The notes under the pieces: model-generated
Seen by the model: only the letters and a program-made list of their open reading frames with translations
The model's database searches: none
What the model was told of the DNA's origin: nothing
Position numbers and translations under genes: made by a program
Part shown: one piece after another, positions 22,296 through 34,870 of the stretch
Layout: every line of letters begins with the position of its first letter
How positions within the stretch are numbered: position 1 is the first letter of the stretch
Assembly (NCBI GenBank): GCA_025175895.1
Contig: CM046008.1
Coordinates: 20,353,255 to 20,417,254 of the forward strand
Source of the DNA: Wurfbainia villosa
Lineage: Eukaryota > Streptophyta > Magnoliopsida > Zingiberales > Zingiberaceae
Length of the DNA stretch: 64,000 nucleotides
Direction of reading: 5' to 3'

Positions 22296-24202
22296 GATGT
22301 TTGACAAAAACCAAACAAATCATCGAGTTAGAACACTAACTCAAATCCCTTACCAATTATCCCAAGTTGGTAATCTTAAACATTCTCTAAACATTCTCCA
22401 GATGTTCTCCCCCAAACATTCTCCCCCTTTTTGACATACATCAAAAAGGTTATCTCTACAAGGAGATCAAAGTCTCACGTCCCAATGAGATCTTACAATC
22501 TCCACCTTGGTTTAAAAATACCTAGGATGCCTACCATCTTCCTAGTGATAAGTCCCATATCACTCAAGAGAGGCAATCCTATTCACTCTCCCAATTTCCA
22601 AATTGGGTAAAAAAAAACCATCAATTTTCCCAAATTGATGCTACTCTTCCAATAACTTCTCCTCTTCAAGGAGAAAAACACATCCATCATCCCAAGATGG
22701 ATACCTCCCCCTAAAGGCTTGCTCCCCCTTGACCATTGCACCAACAATGTCCTTGGGAAGTCCCTAAGCCAATAGGAACTCTAAGCCATCAAAATTAAGG
22801 TTAGAAATTCAACATTGAACTCTCCAACACCTTAAAATTGATACAAACCCTAAACACCTCTCCTAATCCATATCCATTGGATTTTCACCCTTCATCATGC
22901 TTCCAAAAGCATATCCTATGGTTAGGAGTGGTTAGGGACCTTAACCGCAGCTGAAATCGGGTTAAACAACCTTGGTTACCCCGAAATCAGGCTATCAGTC
23001 GAGTGATTCAGAAATCAGTCGACTGACATGCTCATCAGTCGACTGCCACCCAGGGGCAGTCGACTGATTACTGAAAATCTCGATTTTCAATTATCAGAAA
23101 TGAGTTTTGGAAAAACATAACTAATTATACGTATATCGAAAAATCATGAAAATTCATACGTATAATACTTATGACCAATACAATGGGTGAAAAATATTTG
23201 AAAATTATTTTACCCATAAAATAGTGAGTTTGATACAAAATCCAAAAGTGACTAAAAACTTCAAAGTTTAAGCTCACTTTGTATCAATCTCATCAATGGT
23301 GATTGCTGTCAAAAGATAGGCTTCACCAAGGTTTTCTAAAATGATTTTAAAATGTTTTCAAAACCTTATTTTGGATCATATTCCTTGGGCTCTATGCACA
23401 TGACTTGTACACAAGCTTTCCCAATGATCCACCATTGAAACAAGATGAGTTTTAGTTCATCTAGATGCAAAAACTATGCACCTTGAACTCAACTCATATC
23501 CTAGCATCTCACATGTATCTAGGGTGTATAAATACACATACATGTCAATTGGATGTGAGATGTGGGTTTAGTTCTCCCTAATCTAGGGTTTCATGCATTT
23601 TTCTAAGGCAACCCTACTTGATTCCCTTATAAATGGGACTCCAAGTCATGCCATTGTCCTTAAATCAATTTCAATCAAATTATCTTAAATGCATGAGTGA
23701 TTATGGCATTAGAGATGATATAGATAAACACATGCTCATAATCATGATGTCATGGCATAATATGAAATCTAAAAACATATGACATTTAATCCTTAATCCT
23801 AAACATGTACATGACATATAGAATGATTAAAAATAAGCATGATGTCATGACATGTTATATGACAAACAAAGCATGACATATAAAATATATAGGTATAGTA
23901 ATACCTAAATTTTAATATTAATTGCCACTTCATATAATTAATTATATTTTGCCATATTTCTATTTTTCTCCCAAGTGTGCCAAAAACCCAAAATGGCACA
24001 CTAACCTCTAAACCTAAATTGTGCCAATTTTGATCATTTTATCAAACTTCTCAAGTAATATTGGCACATCCTAAAACTTTTAGGATTAAGACTCAAATGT
24101 ATTTCCAAGGTAACCATAACCTTGAAAATAACCTAAAATGCCACCTTTACCATGGTTGAGTTAACTACTCATCCAATCAAGGTTAGCACACCCTAAACCC
24201 AC
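22296..24202 (-). other. noncoding 3' interior of element D
   Basis: 1.9 kb with no supported ORF. It holds G/A-rich tracts on the minus strand and a cluster of CAGTCGACTG palindromes at 23016, 23036 and 23057. The same palindrome is frequent in the LTR. Confidence 0.7.
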
Positions 24203-25881
24203 CTAGCGTGAATCAATCACGCTCTTAGGAACCCAAAACCGATTTGAGCTCCTAGGGTTAATTAGGTATTCCTTAGGGATAACCTCCCTAGATACCTTCC
24301 TAGGCTTATTAGCCTTGGTCATTTTGGTCTTACCTAGGTTGACTATAGGGGTAACTCCCCTTGCAACCTTCTTAGTGGCCACCCTAGGTTTCTTAGAAAC
24401 CTTGGCCACTAGGCACAACCCTTGGTCAACTCTAGGGATGACTTCCCTATTGACCTTAGTTTTCCTAGGTTTAGTTCCATAATCAAATGGAACATTGTGA
24501 TAGGTTTCCTTGGGCTTAGGTTTGCCCTTGGATGAATCTAATTTCCTAGGTCTTGATTTTTGACCATTTGACTCTAGGCTTTGACTTCTAGACCCTACAT
24601 GTTGACCTCTTGACCCTTGAAATAGATTTTGCATTTTTACAAGGGTTTTTTTTCCATCTTTTCAAGCCTTGACCTCAAGACTTGATTTTCCTTTTCTAGT
24701 TGCCCAATTTTAGAATTTTGATTTAATCCTTGGGCATTGGACTTCCTAGGCATATGCCTAGTCCATTTAGGATTGAAACCTAGGTGTTCTCCTATTTTCT
24801 TGATAGATTCCCTAGGTAAAATATTTTTAGGGACATTAGTCCCAAATTTCTTCTTATTTCCTAAGTGGACACTCTTAGCACCTAAACAAATATGTCTATT
24901 ATTTCTAGTATGCTTTTCATGTACAATAGCAAGACTATTAAAATTATTCCTAGCATGCTTCTTATCCCTAGAAATTGAAGGTGCATTAATAAATTTTACC
25001 TTAGGGTTTGCCTTGGAGGCTCCCCCTACTTGTGTTGCTCCTTCTTGCCCTTTTTTCTTTCCCCTTGGGCAATGACTCCGGTAATGCCCCTTTGAGTTGC
25101 ACTTGAAGCATATGATATGCTCCTTGCTCTTTTGACTTTGGGGACCGACATCCTTGACTTTTGGTGCCGATTGAGCCTTCTTTACCCCTTTTGGGCACTT
25201 ACTCTTGTAGTGCCCGGATTCCCTACACTCAAAGCAAATTATATGATTTTTGTTTAAAACCGAATTGCTTGAGTTACCTAGAGTGGTTGTAGGCCCCGGA
25301 GTGGATTCTTTATCTCTCCTGGAGGTGGATGGCTCCTCTTGAGATTGCCCTGGTGTGGAGGATGGTCTCTCCTCCTCAATCCTAGAAGTGGATGCTTCTT
25401 CCACTTCTTCCACCTTTTCTTTCTCCGATCCGAAAGTTGACTCCATCTCAACTTCCGATTCCTCACTTTCACTTGAGGATGAACTCTCTTCTTCATCCTC
25501 CTTGTCTTCATAGATTGAATGAGACACTTCATGGAATTTTGCCAATTTGTTCCATACCTCCTTGGCGTCTTTACAATCCTCAAGGTCACCTAGGCTACAC
25601 AAGAGGTCATTAGGAATTAGATCAAAAATAAGTTTGATTACCTTCTTGTTTTTATCGAATTGTCGGAGTTGCTCCTCACTCCATTTCTTCTTCTTGAGAA
25701 ACCCTCCCTTTGGTCCCTTAGGATATTCAAACCCTTCCATCAAGGCGGACCACTCCTCAAGGTCTCTCATCATTAGGAAGTCCTCAATTCTCGCCTTCCA
25801 TTGTCTAAATCCTTCTTGTCCATATAAGGAATATGGAATTGGGGTGTTGATGTCCCATCCCAATGGTTCTTCGATCTTCAC
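24203..25881 (-). CDS. gag: element D Gag with two CCHC zinc knuckles
   Basis: This is the nucleocapsid/capsid protein of a copia-related element. The frame from 25881 to 24637 has 414 codons. Residues 1-120 carry the plant copia Gag N-terminal domain (YSLYGQEGFRQWKARIEDFL, then LLCSLGDLEDCKDAKEVWNK). Residues 125-200 are acidic and Ser-rich. Knuckles are at 216-229 (CFECRESGHYKSKC) and 258-271 (CFKCNSKGHYRSHC), and a coiled coil (LEKENQVLRSRLEKMEK) lies near the end. It stops just after a run of eight A on the minus strand (24647-24654). A one-base slip there leads into the next frame (24634-24203, 143 codons). That tail is Lys/Arg-rich, with repeated REVIP-like motifs. No pol follows. The ATG at 25881 lies 55 bases after the primer site. 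Confidence 0.88.
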
Positions 25882-25935
25882 CCTCTAGCGTCTTTTGTCT
25901 TAGCTCCCGGCGGTTAGTCCGTAGAAGAGCCCCAG

Positions 25936-25947
25936 GCTCTGATACCA
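25936..25947 (-). promoter_or_regulatory. primer-binding site of element D
   Basis: Minus-strand TGGTATCAGAGC lies two bases from the 5' LTR end. It is the initiator tRNA-Met type. Confidence 0.93.
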
Positions 25948-25949
25948 AT

Positions 25950-27347
25950 TGTAGGATATTTGACACCGCTAGAGGGGGGTGAATAGCATTTGACCGTTCG
26001 TAGATGGAATTCGTTTGCGGTTGTCTCTACAATTTCGTTAGCGCAGCGGAAATAGAAAGATAATAATGATAACAAAATATACAACACGGAAACACAAATA
26101 TTTAACGTGGTTCGGAACCACACAGTTCCTACTCCACGGATCGAGCTCTACGAGCTCTAGTGATGCACACACACTCACTAATCACAAATACTCCTTCTCG
26201 ACACAAGTCGGAGGTGGAGAAACCCCTTACAAGTAATCTTACAACAATAAGATACAAATATAAGCAATTACAATAATGAAATACAATGCAAGTAAAGAAA
26301 ACTACTTTACGATTGCCTTTTGATTCCTTAATTGCTTGGTTGCTTGAAATCACCTTGGAGACCCTGATTTGCAACAACAAATCGCTCCAAAACCCTCAAG
26401 AAACTGATGCCAATTTCCTCCATCATGAGCTCCTTTTATAGCTTTAACCTGTGCTGGAAAAAGTCGATCAGTCGACTGATAGGGACCATCAGTCGACTGA
26501 TGCCACTGTTGTCATGAGACAACGACTAGATCCACGCTGGATAAGTCCAATGGATCTACCATCACTGGCGAATTCGAGCGGTCCCGGTGATCATGCGATC
26601 GATCGGCTACTCGACCATCGATCATTGTCATCCTCTGGTAGTCGACTACTAGGCCACTTCCCACAGTCAAACCCTAGTTGACTCGGTCCTGTCGACTGCC
26701 ACATGTCACCAGTCGACTGGCACACCTCAAACATGAGGTTTTAGCCCAAGTATGGTGCCCCCATACTTGCTAGACCACCCTTAGCCTAGACCTAAGCCTT
26801 CTAGCCACCTCCATCAGCCTCGCGCCTCTCGGATCCCTTCAAGTCATCCATGACTTGTTCATCCATCGCGCTAGCCTTCAGATGCTTCCATCGGCTATGT
26901 CATGCTAACGGTGTCTACACCGCCAAGGCACATTGGACTTACGCCGCCAAGACTCTGCTTGGACTTTACGCCGCCAACCATTGGACTTATGCTGCCAAGG
27001 CTCCCGCTTGGACTTTACGCAGCCAATATCAAACCCCTTGGACTTCTCATGCCAAGACTCAAGCTTGGACTTTCCCTTGCCAACCCATGTTGGAATTTTA
27101 CATTGCCAAGACCCATGCTTAGACTTTTCATGTGCCAAGTGTCCCACTTGGACTTTTCATGCCAAGTACTTAAGACTTGGACTTTACCAAATGCCAAGTG
27201 TTCCACTTGGACTTTCCATGCCAAGTACCCATGACTTGGACTTTACCTTGACAATTACATTGTCATATATTTTTGTCGAACATCAAAACATCATTCGAGT
27301 CAAACTCGAGTCCTGGTCAATCGTGACCTGGGCCGATTGCACCAACA
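25950..27347 (-). repeat. 5' LTR of element D
   Basis: It ends in ...CCTACA next to the primer site. The TATA box (minus) is at 26433-26441, the hairpin array at 26923-27239, and CAGTCGACTG at 26469, 26490 and 26710. Several palindromes found in the 3' LTR are replaced here by GATCGATC-type sequence (about 26560-26640). Confidence 0.92.
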
Positions 27348-27432
27348 CACTTATGGGCGTTGAGTGTAAGCACACACTTCTAGTCCTCGATGGTCTCCGC
27401 CGCGAGATTTGAAGTCGCGTTCGCGTGCATCA
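27348..27432 (+). repeat. 3' LTR of element C, last part
   Basis: It continues the C LTR after element D and ends CGTGCATCA, followed by the right TSD ATATA (27433-27437). The first five bases (CACTT) are the right TSD of D. Confidence 0.92.
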
Positions 27433-27616
27433 ATATATGTTAAAGGGGGGGAGAGGTTAAAGTTAAGAGGTTACCTACTTTTTTTTTCAAAAAGTAATTG
27501 TTTTTCATAACTCACCTAGGGTTATGGGGGAGGTTTTGAAAAATACTTGTTTAATACTTATTGCTTATTTTGTCTTAACTTTGAATTGGTTTGCCATAGG
27601 TCAAAAAGGAGGAGAT
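27433..27616 (+). other. element A interior end and polypurine tract
   Basis: Noncoding sequence ending in AAAAAGGAGGAGAT (27603-27616), the purine primer before the A 3' LTR. Confidence 0.85.
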
Positions 27617-27717
27617 AGTTGGTGCAGGGGCACTAGTTAATCGAACCTTGGTTTTGATAACGACAAAGATTCAAAGTTAAGCTATTTTGTTATCTCATAT
27701 GCTATGCTATGTGTGCA
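27617..27717 (+). repeat. 3' LTR of element A, first part
   Basis: It matches 171-271 (GGGGCACTAGTTAATCGAAC and following). Its first base is A instead of T. It is cut at GTGCA (27713-27717) by element H and resumes at 53370. Confidence 0.9.
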
Positions 27718-28789
27718 TGTCATGCCCCGAGAGTATGCTGAGCCGAAAAATGGACAACATCTCCTCTGTATGTGATACAATATCCTGTTGATACAAGCCT
27801 TTCGGCCACAAACACATAACATATATATGGATATAATCCATAAATCACAGTGGAATATACTGACAAATAATAAAGATACAAAGACTCAAACACATGCGTA
27901 TCGGTACGACTTTGACACAATAAGGAAACATAGTCCAACCAAATCCATACCAAAGGCTAAAAACATACAACACAACCATAAACCCAAAATGCGGAACAAC
28001 ATAGGATAAAACTCAAAACACACCATCCAAAATAATACAACACCAATATGGATTACAATCCAAATACTCAAGGTGAGATGGAATCAGCTGGCGGAGCTCC
28101 AAGCACCCAAGGCATCTTCTACCTGTTACTAGGCGATAAGAAACTCAGGGTTTGTGGTGGTGAGTATAAAACTCAGCGGTAATATAAGAGATAGTGCATG
28201 AACAACATATAAGCTATGGAGATCTACAGGTATACATGTGGAGATCTACAAGTATACAGATGGAGTTCAACAAATATACAGTCTTAAAGGTAATAACAAA
28301 TAACCACCAGTATAATCATAATCAATGCCCATACCAAATTGATCAACTGAATATAATATAATGTACCGACATACCGAGGGTCTGCAGCAACACAACATAT
28401 ATCATCCTGAACAAGTATATAATAACATAACCCATATAATATACAAGGTCAATACCACACCTGTGACCAACACTCAATCATATGAACAGTATATAATCAC
28501 ATGTAATAACAACCCGATCCATCCTATACTATGACCTAATGCTAATCCAATGCAAACAACAGCTTGAACCAACACGTACCTCATGCTCAACACACAACAG
28601 TATAGAATATACAAATGAGATGTAACATGATCTACAAGTATATGCAGTAATCATAGCTCAACCAAATGCAGCATCTCACAGGCATATGTAAAATATATAT
28701 CAAAATACACGCATACATATGTACATATCCCAGCAATGTATATGCATGGTCATATCTGCGGACCCTACACAACCATGACCCCAGTATGG

Positions 28790-29120
28790 TTTGAGTGGCA
28801 TGACATGACAAATATCTCAACTCCAGCTACCACTACTCTCGAGTGGCCGAATGGGTAGTATGAGTAAGTAGCTAGCCACCAGAGAGCTATATGCTACACC
28901 ACGGGAGTCCCTGCTGCTGGCCGCTCCGTCACTACCCATGAGTGGTCGAGCACCACATACAGGACAACTGAACACAACACAACTATCACCATCTATAGTG
29001 GGCGAGTGTGCAACTCCAACTACCACCCTCAACAGTGGCTAAGTACGCAACTATAGCTACCACCATCTATAGTGCCCGAGTGCAGCATAACCAATGATCT
29101 GAACTCAACCCTGCTACCAC
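28790..29120. repeat. degenerate inverted-repeat units inside H
   Basis: Units of about 50 bases of the kind GCTACCACTACTC...GAGTGGCCGA alternate, each able to pair CCACT with AGTGG. The I LTR has a similar zone at about 63570-63850. Confidence 0.55.
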
Positions 29121-29280
29121 TACTCCAAGTGGCCGAAGAGGCAGGATGACTAGCGACCTATCTCCACCATAAGGGAGACCCAGTCATCAGCATGCATGCA
29201 ATGTAATGATGCATAACTCCACACACATAAATCCACAATACTCTCTCTATCACACAGAGAGTCATACACAACTGACAGTT

Positions 29281-29588
29281 GACCACGCTAGGACCTCCAG
29301 TCCGTAGTGACATACTATCGACAATCAACCATGATAGGATCTCTAGTCCGTAGCGACACACTATCAATAATCCATACAACCATACACAGACACATGATCA
29401 ATAATGGATATACAACCATGCTAGGACCTCCAGTCCATAGCGACACACTATCAACAATCCATACAACCATACATAGACACATGATCCATAATGGATATAC
29501 AACCATGCTAGGACCTCCAGTCCATAGCGACACACTATCGACAACCCACACAACCACACACAGATACATGATCCATAATATATACGCA
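29281..29588. repeat. 87-bp tandem repeat inside H
   Basis: The segment beginning CTAGGACCTCCAGTCC recurs at 29421 and 29508, and as ATAGGATCTCTAGTCC at 29334, giving an 87-base period. A 46-base partial unit starts at 29288. ORFs read across it are repeat translations, not genes. Confidence 0.88.
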
Positions 29589-30861
29589 ATGTAAAGGAAT
29601 ATGATACGACAATCAACTCTATCTTTACAATATCACCTGTCTCTAGGTGATTTATCTTAATGACACAAATCAAGTCTACAACCGTACTCAGCTACGTACA
29701 CATAGGTCCACATACCATAGCATCTAAAATCCATAATCAGGATGAACAAAATGTAGAGATAACAACAGAGCATCTCAAAGTTCAAAGACTAAGTATCAAG
29801 CAACGAAATAACATGAGTGGAGTCAAGGTAATAATGTAATCATCAACATAAAACTCATGCACCAAGTTTAATCATCTACCTGACTAGGGTAGAATATTAC
29901 CCACCTGATACGAAGCTCGTAATAGAAATTCTCATAGCCGTGAACCTGCCTCGTATCCCAAATCTGCACATAATAGCAAACTACGGTTAAGTTCTAACAC
30001 CCAACAAATATACAAATTAACCACTACATCGGTTCTATATTCACATCCTTTCCTCGTATACAAGTTAAAAACTCCCCCAATACTATAGATCACCTTTATC
30101 CCGTTCACAACCAACCCATGTACAACATATACACAACACCATACACACACCTATATCCTCCCACAACAGCACAACAACACACAACAACCCAAATCAATTT
30201 CACACACTCACGGATCTAACCAACCATTAATTGGATTTCTTAACTCAAACCTAGCTGCATCCCAGAATTACATTCTGCAACCCATAGCTGCTATAACCAA
30301 ACAATCACCCAATTCATCGACTTCAACTCCCACACCCAACACAAAACAGAGTATCACCATTGGCATCCCCGATCAACCTTACCCACATTTCACAACAAAG
30401 TATTAGCACACTGATCAACCCTGACTGAGCACACAACCCTCCCCTGTGTTCTTCACTCACCCACAGCCGCACAACTCCTTGGATCCATCCAACATCCAGC
30501 TTGTTCCACCAAAGAAAATTCCCCCCTTCGGATCAAATCACACCGTCAATCAAAACAAAACTGAACATACAACAGGTAAGGGGAAAATAGATCGGGACTT
30601 ACCAACACCTGGGATCCATCGGTGTTGCTTCTTCCCTAATCCTTTGTTCACCGGAGAAATCCAAGCTCCATAACAATGCTCAAACCACTCAACAATCTGA
30701 GCTACAAGCAAAGAAAACTACGATCGAAGATGGATCTAATCGAAGATCAAGGAAAACATCGACATCTTACCTAGATATGGAAGAAATCAGCCGCAGGCAG
30801 CTCACGATCCGACAGAGTGAAGCCGCTGCCGATCCAAGCTCCCATCCACTCGCACTCCAGC

Positions 30862-32548
30862 TGAAGGATGAAGCTTCGCTTCCCTCTTCGACTTGGTCGC
30901 TTGTGCATGGAGATCCTATCTACGCCCCTGGATTAAAACAAATTAATCCTTGACGAAGACGCTTTACCCAAGCAAAAGATCCATCATCGTGCTATTCGAT
31001 TCGAGTGGTCTCTTGAACAAACTTATTATTCAAGCAACCTAACTCTTATCCTCGATTAGCCGTGGAATAGATGATGTACGGATTGTCAGTTTTTGTGTTT
31101 ATCTTCGGGGTCCAAGTAAATTAGCCACATGCATTATACAAAAGAACTAAATCAAAATAAACAAGATTATACCTCTTGTATACCTCTTGATCTTCTATTG
31201 TATGTCCTATCCTCCTCTTGAATGTTGTGTGGGCAACGATCCTCCAAGAGTTGAAACTTCCTAGATCTCTTTCTTCCCTTCCTTGTTCGCTCCGAACAAA
31301 GGGAAGAATACTCAACACTTCTTCTCCTATCTAGAGCCGACCACCAAGCCACCAAACTTGTTGTTGTCGCCGGCCAAGGAGAGGAAGAAGGAGATGGTGT
31401 GGGCGCCGGCCAAGAGCTCCAAGGGAAGAAACCCTAACACTTGTTGTTGCCGGCCAAAGGAGAAGAAGAGAGGGATATGGGCACCGACCAAGAAGAGAAA
31501 GGAGAAGAGGGGCACCGGCTAAAGCTTAGGAAGATAGGAAAACCTTCCACTTTTTGCCGCCCAAGACCTCTCCAAACCTTAGCCGCCCAACTCTTGAAGC
31601 AAACCCTAATCTCCAAAAGGATTAGTTGACGCCCAAGCCAAGGAGAAAACCCTAGAATTCCAATTCTCTTATGCCACCCAAGCCTTTGCCTCCTATTTAT
31701 AGATTTTGCCCAAACCTCCTTTAATCGTGTCCATTGGATCTAGGTTTCACGAGGGTTTTAATAGGCTACAATACAGACCATGAGGAGGAGTTGGATCTTA
31801 GCCACCCAATGGATCCGACCCACATAAAATCCGATCCATTAATGATAATCCATTCCACTAGAGGATTACCATTGATCTACCTCACCAACCCCCATAAATA
31901 AATATGGGCTCCATATATTAATTGTACAATTATCTCCCCGTGTTTAAGATTTCGAATGTCCGTCAATTAATTAATTTACTGACGATTAATTAATCAACAT
32001 CTAACTCCATGAGTAGTACCACTCAACCTTATCATCATGTCAGACCAAGTCCACCTGCAGGGTTTACATGATGATCCTTATGGGCACCTCAAGGGGACAT
32101 CATCATCCTAATACATAGGACACAGTTTCCTCCTATAATCAATGACACATCATGTAAATAATATCATTTCCCAACTTACCGAGCCTATCAATTTAATCTA
32201 TAAATCTCGCCCATTGGTAAATCAAAGAAATAAATAATAAGTATATGTGCCCATTATTATATCGGGATTAAGAGCATATACACCATAATATCCGAGGTCT
32301 AATTCAATTATGTAGTCAGTAATAAATTGAATCACCTCTAAGTCGGTCCTGCTCAATACACACAAAGTGTACTAGTGTAATTCTATGGTCAAGACAAACC
32401 AATACCAAATTACACTACAACCATACCAATGGTTTGTCCAAACCATCTCGGTTATGAGCCTCTACTTATACTCTACAAGGAACTGATAACATGATCTTCC
32501 GTGTGACACCACACACCATGTTATCTACAATGTACAGTATCAGACAAT
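30862..32548 (-). repeat. LTR-a of element K, U3 end deleted
   Basis: It matches LTR-b from TGAAGGATGAAGC to TATCAGACAAT. The last ~110 bases (the minus-strand LTR start, up to CCCAACA) are missing. They are replaced by a short filler at 32549-32562 joined to gag-pol sequence. The TATA box (minus) is TATAAATAG at 31693-31701. Confidence 0.88.
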
Positions 32549-32562
32549 GTATAGTATGTACA

Positions 32563-33810
32563 ATGTTTGGTTCATTTTCGAAGGTTCTTTTCTCTTATTA
32601 GATTTAGAAGATGAGTTATTTACTTCTATTTGCATTGTGGGAGCTTTTGGTTCAAGGGTATATAAATTTTTTGTCAATGTACCAGAACAGATAATCTCCC
32701 TATTCCTTTTTATAACAACTCTGTTATTAAAAGAAATAGAATATCCATCCAAAAATAATTTAGAAATCGAAATCAAATTCTTTCTAAATAAAGTTACATA
32801 AAGGTAATTTTTCAGAATCAAAGTTTTATTCCTATCAAAAGATAAATAAACATCTCCCACTGTAACAGCCACCACCTTCGTAGTATCGCCCAAGTAAACA
32901 GTAATCTCCCCCTCAACTAGTCGTCTGGTTTCCTGGAACCCCTGTAAAGTATTGCAGACATGATCAGTGGCTCCCGTATCTACACACCAGTTGCCGGTAG
33001 ATAACACCGCTAAACATGTTTCAATGACTAGACCAAAAGATATACCTTTGTTCTGCATCCGGTTGGGGCAGTCCTTCTTCCAATGTCCAGTCTGCTTGCA
33101 AGTGAAGCACTTGCCTTTTGGCTTCTTCACTCCTCCCTGAGATCCTCCCGCCACCTTTGCTCCACCTTGTTTCTTCTTCTTCTTGCCTTTCGGCTAAGAA
33201 GTCGAAACCTTCTAAGCAACCATGGCCTGAGCCTAAACACTCTGACGAAAAAGCCCCTCTTCCGATGAATACAACCTCTTATTCATGTTGCAATTAAGAC
33301 GAAACTGCTCAAAACTCCTAGGTAGAGATTGGAGAATGATATCGACCTGGGTTTCCCCATCGATCTTAGCTCCAAGGACTTCCAGCTCATTCAAATGAGT
33401 CATCATCTTGAGAACATGATCCCTCACGGGTTTTCCCTCAACCATGATGGTCGTCATCAAGTTCCTCATGGCTTCCTGCCTAGCAGTCCGATTCTGGTGT
33501 CCGAAAAGTTCCTTGAGATTGAGCATCATGTCATAAGCAGTAGGCATGGCTTGATGCTGATGTTGTAATACATTTGACATAGAAGCCAAAATGTAACACC
33601 GCACCATCTCATCAGCTTTTATCCACTTCTTATAACTCTCTTTCTCCTTTTCCCAGAAGCATCCGTAGGCTTAGGAAGACACTCTTCGAGAAGTACATAC
33701 TTGTACTCCTCAACAGTCAAGATAATATCTAGATTCCTCTTCCAATCAACATAATTGGGTCCAGTAAGTTTATTTTCCTTTAGTATCACAGCAAGTGGGT
33801 TGAAAGTCAT
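32563..33810 (-). pseudogene. gag: element K second copy: Gag and protease, truncated
   Basis: This copia Gag is followed by the start of pol. The frame from 33810 begins MTFNPLAVILKENKLTGPNY and breaks near 33650. The next frame (33607-33233) holds AMPTAYDMMLNLKELFGHQN and the HVLKMMTHLNELEVLGAKID...DIILQSLPRSF core. After another break, the frame from 33154 has a good CCHC knuckle (CFTCKQTGHWKKDC), the protease motif CVDTGATDHVC, and the following YVTLFRKNLISISKLFLDGY block. It ends at the deletion junction near 32563, so integrase, RT and RNase H are absent. The site where G sits in the other copy (near 32871-32885 here) is uninterrupted. Confidence 0.88.
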
Positions 33811-34856
33811 TTTTGAAAAACCTAAGAATCACATAGATCAAAACATTAGATTTCAAAAATTTATTGATTCCTCAAACAATAAAATTTTAAAATCAACCAA
33901 CACCTCAAAACACCGAGAATATCATATGCCACGATAGTGTGGACGTATATGAATTCTACATTTGTAAGAGGTGATTTTACCCATTAATTTTATTATCCTG
34001 TCAACCTTACTTTTTGACAAATAAAATTAATAGTTAGTTCCTCTTCAGCCCTACAAATAAAAGCAGTGACTCCGATAGAGAGGATACTCCTATTTGCATC
34101 TAAGTGTTCACCATTACCCGATACTAAGGCAATTATCTTAGATTATGTTCCATTCAATGGGGAAGTACACACGCTCCTAAATAATTTCCTATAACCATAT
34201 TTGACCTTGTGATCCGCATAACAAACTCATTCGATGGGGAGGAAGGCACTCAGAGCCGACGCGCAAGTTTGTTTGCATCACATGTCAAATTGTAATGGAG
34301 GCCATGATAATTTTTTAAAAAAATATCTCTCTCCCACTTAGTAATTTAAAATGAGGAATTTTCTTAGCACACAACATGCATATCAAAAAAGAAGCAATAA
34401 ATATGAAAAAAAAATATTTCCAAACTATTATGACTTTTGTTCGCCAATATACCTCCCGTCGTGTCGCTATGTTGTCCGCTCCTCCATACACCATGTACAA
34501 GCCATCCGGAGATCCGAGCCGAGAATAATTATTTTAATTTACATCCATCAATCCTATACTCCACAAAGGAGTGTACATAAAATCTAGATCGAAAGTAAAC
34601 TAAAATAAAAGAGTTGCTAAACAATGCCGTACTTAATTATAAAAATTAAATACTAGCCTCGTCAACCTCGAAGATTCAAATAATATTACAATTACACACA
34701 TCAAATCACATACACACACATATGACCATAATAGTTGGATCTATGTCTGTAACCAAAAAGTTAGCCTACACACATCCTACTATCATCTGGCACATACAAT
34801 ACATAATAAGTGCATAAAAGTAACCGAATCCTAAACACACAAAATCGGAAACCGTG
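33811..34856 (-). other. leader of element K, second copy
   Basis: About 1 kb, noncoding, parallel to 50110-51157. It has three related G-rich motifs (CCGATAGAGAGGA near 34073, CAATGGGGAAG near 34156, CGATGGGGAGGA near 34233). Confidence 0.7.
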
Positions 34857-34868
34857 GCTCTGATGCCA
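34857..34868 (-). promoter_or_regulatory. primer-binding site, K second copy
   Basis: Minus-strand TGGCATCAGAGC has one change from the initiator tRNA-Met site and lies next to LTR-b. Confidence 0.88.
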
Positions 34869-34870
34869 TT

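Larger units (their letters stand above)
20796..27347 (-). mobile_element. element D: Gag-only LTR retrotransposon inserted in the C 3' LTR
   Basis: LTRs lie at 25950-27347 (5', minus orientation) and 20796-22281 (3'). The TSD CACTT is perfect (20791-20795 and 27348-27352). The primer-binding site is at 25936-25947 and the purine tract at 22282-22295. The interior of about 3.7 kb encodes a long Gag with two zinc knuckles but no protease, integrase, reverse transcriptase or RNase H. Movement must have relied on another copia element. The family also supplies solo LTR F (55803-57263). Confidence 0.93.
12741..27432 (+). mobile_element. element C: Athila-like Ty3 retrotransposon derivative without pol
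   Basis: The LTR 12741-14040 (TGATGTGAGC...GTGCATCA) recurs as 19554-20795 plus 27348-27432, split by D. The TSD ATATA is perfect (12736-12740 and 27433-27437). The primer-binding site resembles the tRNA-Asp type of Athila/Tat elements, and the AAGTTTGGGGGAA tract before the 3' LTR is typical of that group. Without the solo LTR G3 the interior is about 3.3 kb and shows no protease, reverse transcriptase or integrase, only two decayed frames. It is best called a large retrotransposon derivative (LARD) mobilised by an Athila/Tat element. Confidence 0.85.

Noticed and set aside
21784..22304. Several overlapping ORFs on both strands rich in WTF, LGL and CQ patterns (also 26850-27412 and 55750-56302)
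   Set aside because: They are translations of the hairpin array in the D-family LTR in different frames. They recur wherever that LTR occurs and have no start context or domain.
25547..25888. 113-codon plus-strand ORF
   Set aside because: It is antisense to the D Gag N-terminal domain, which has clear family motifs.
29307..29594. ORFs with internal repeats on both strands
   Set aside because: The 87-bp tandem period is a multiple of three, so the repeat stays open in several frames. There is no protein family match.
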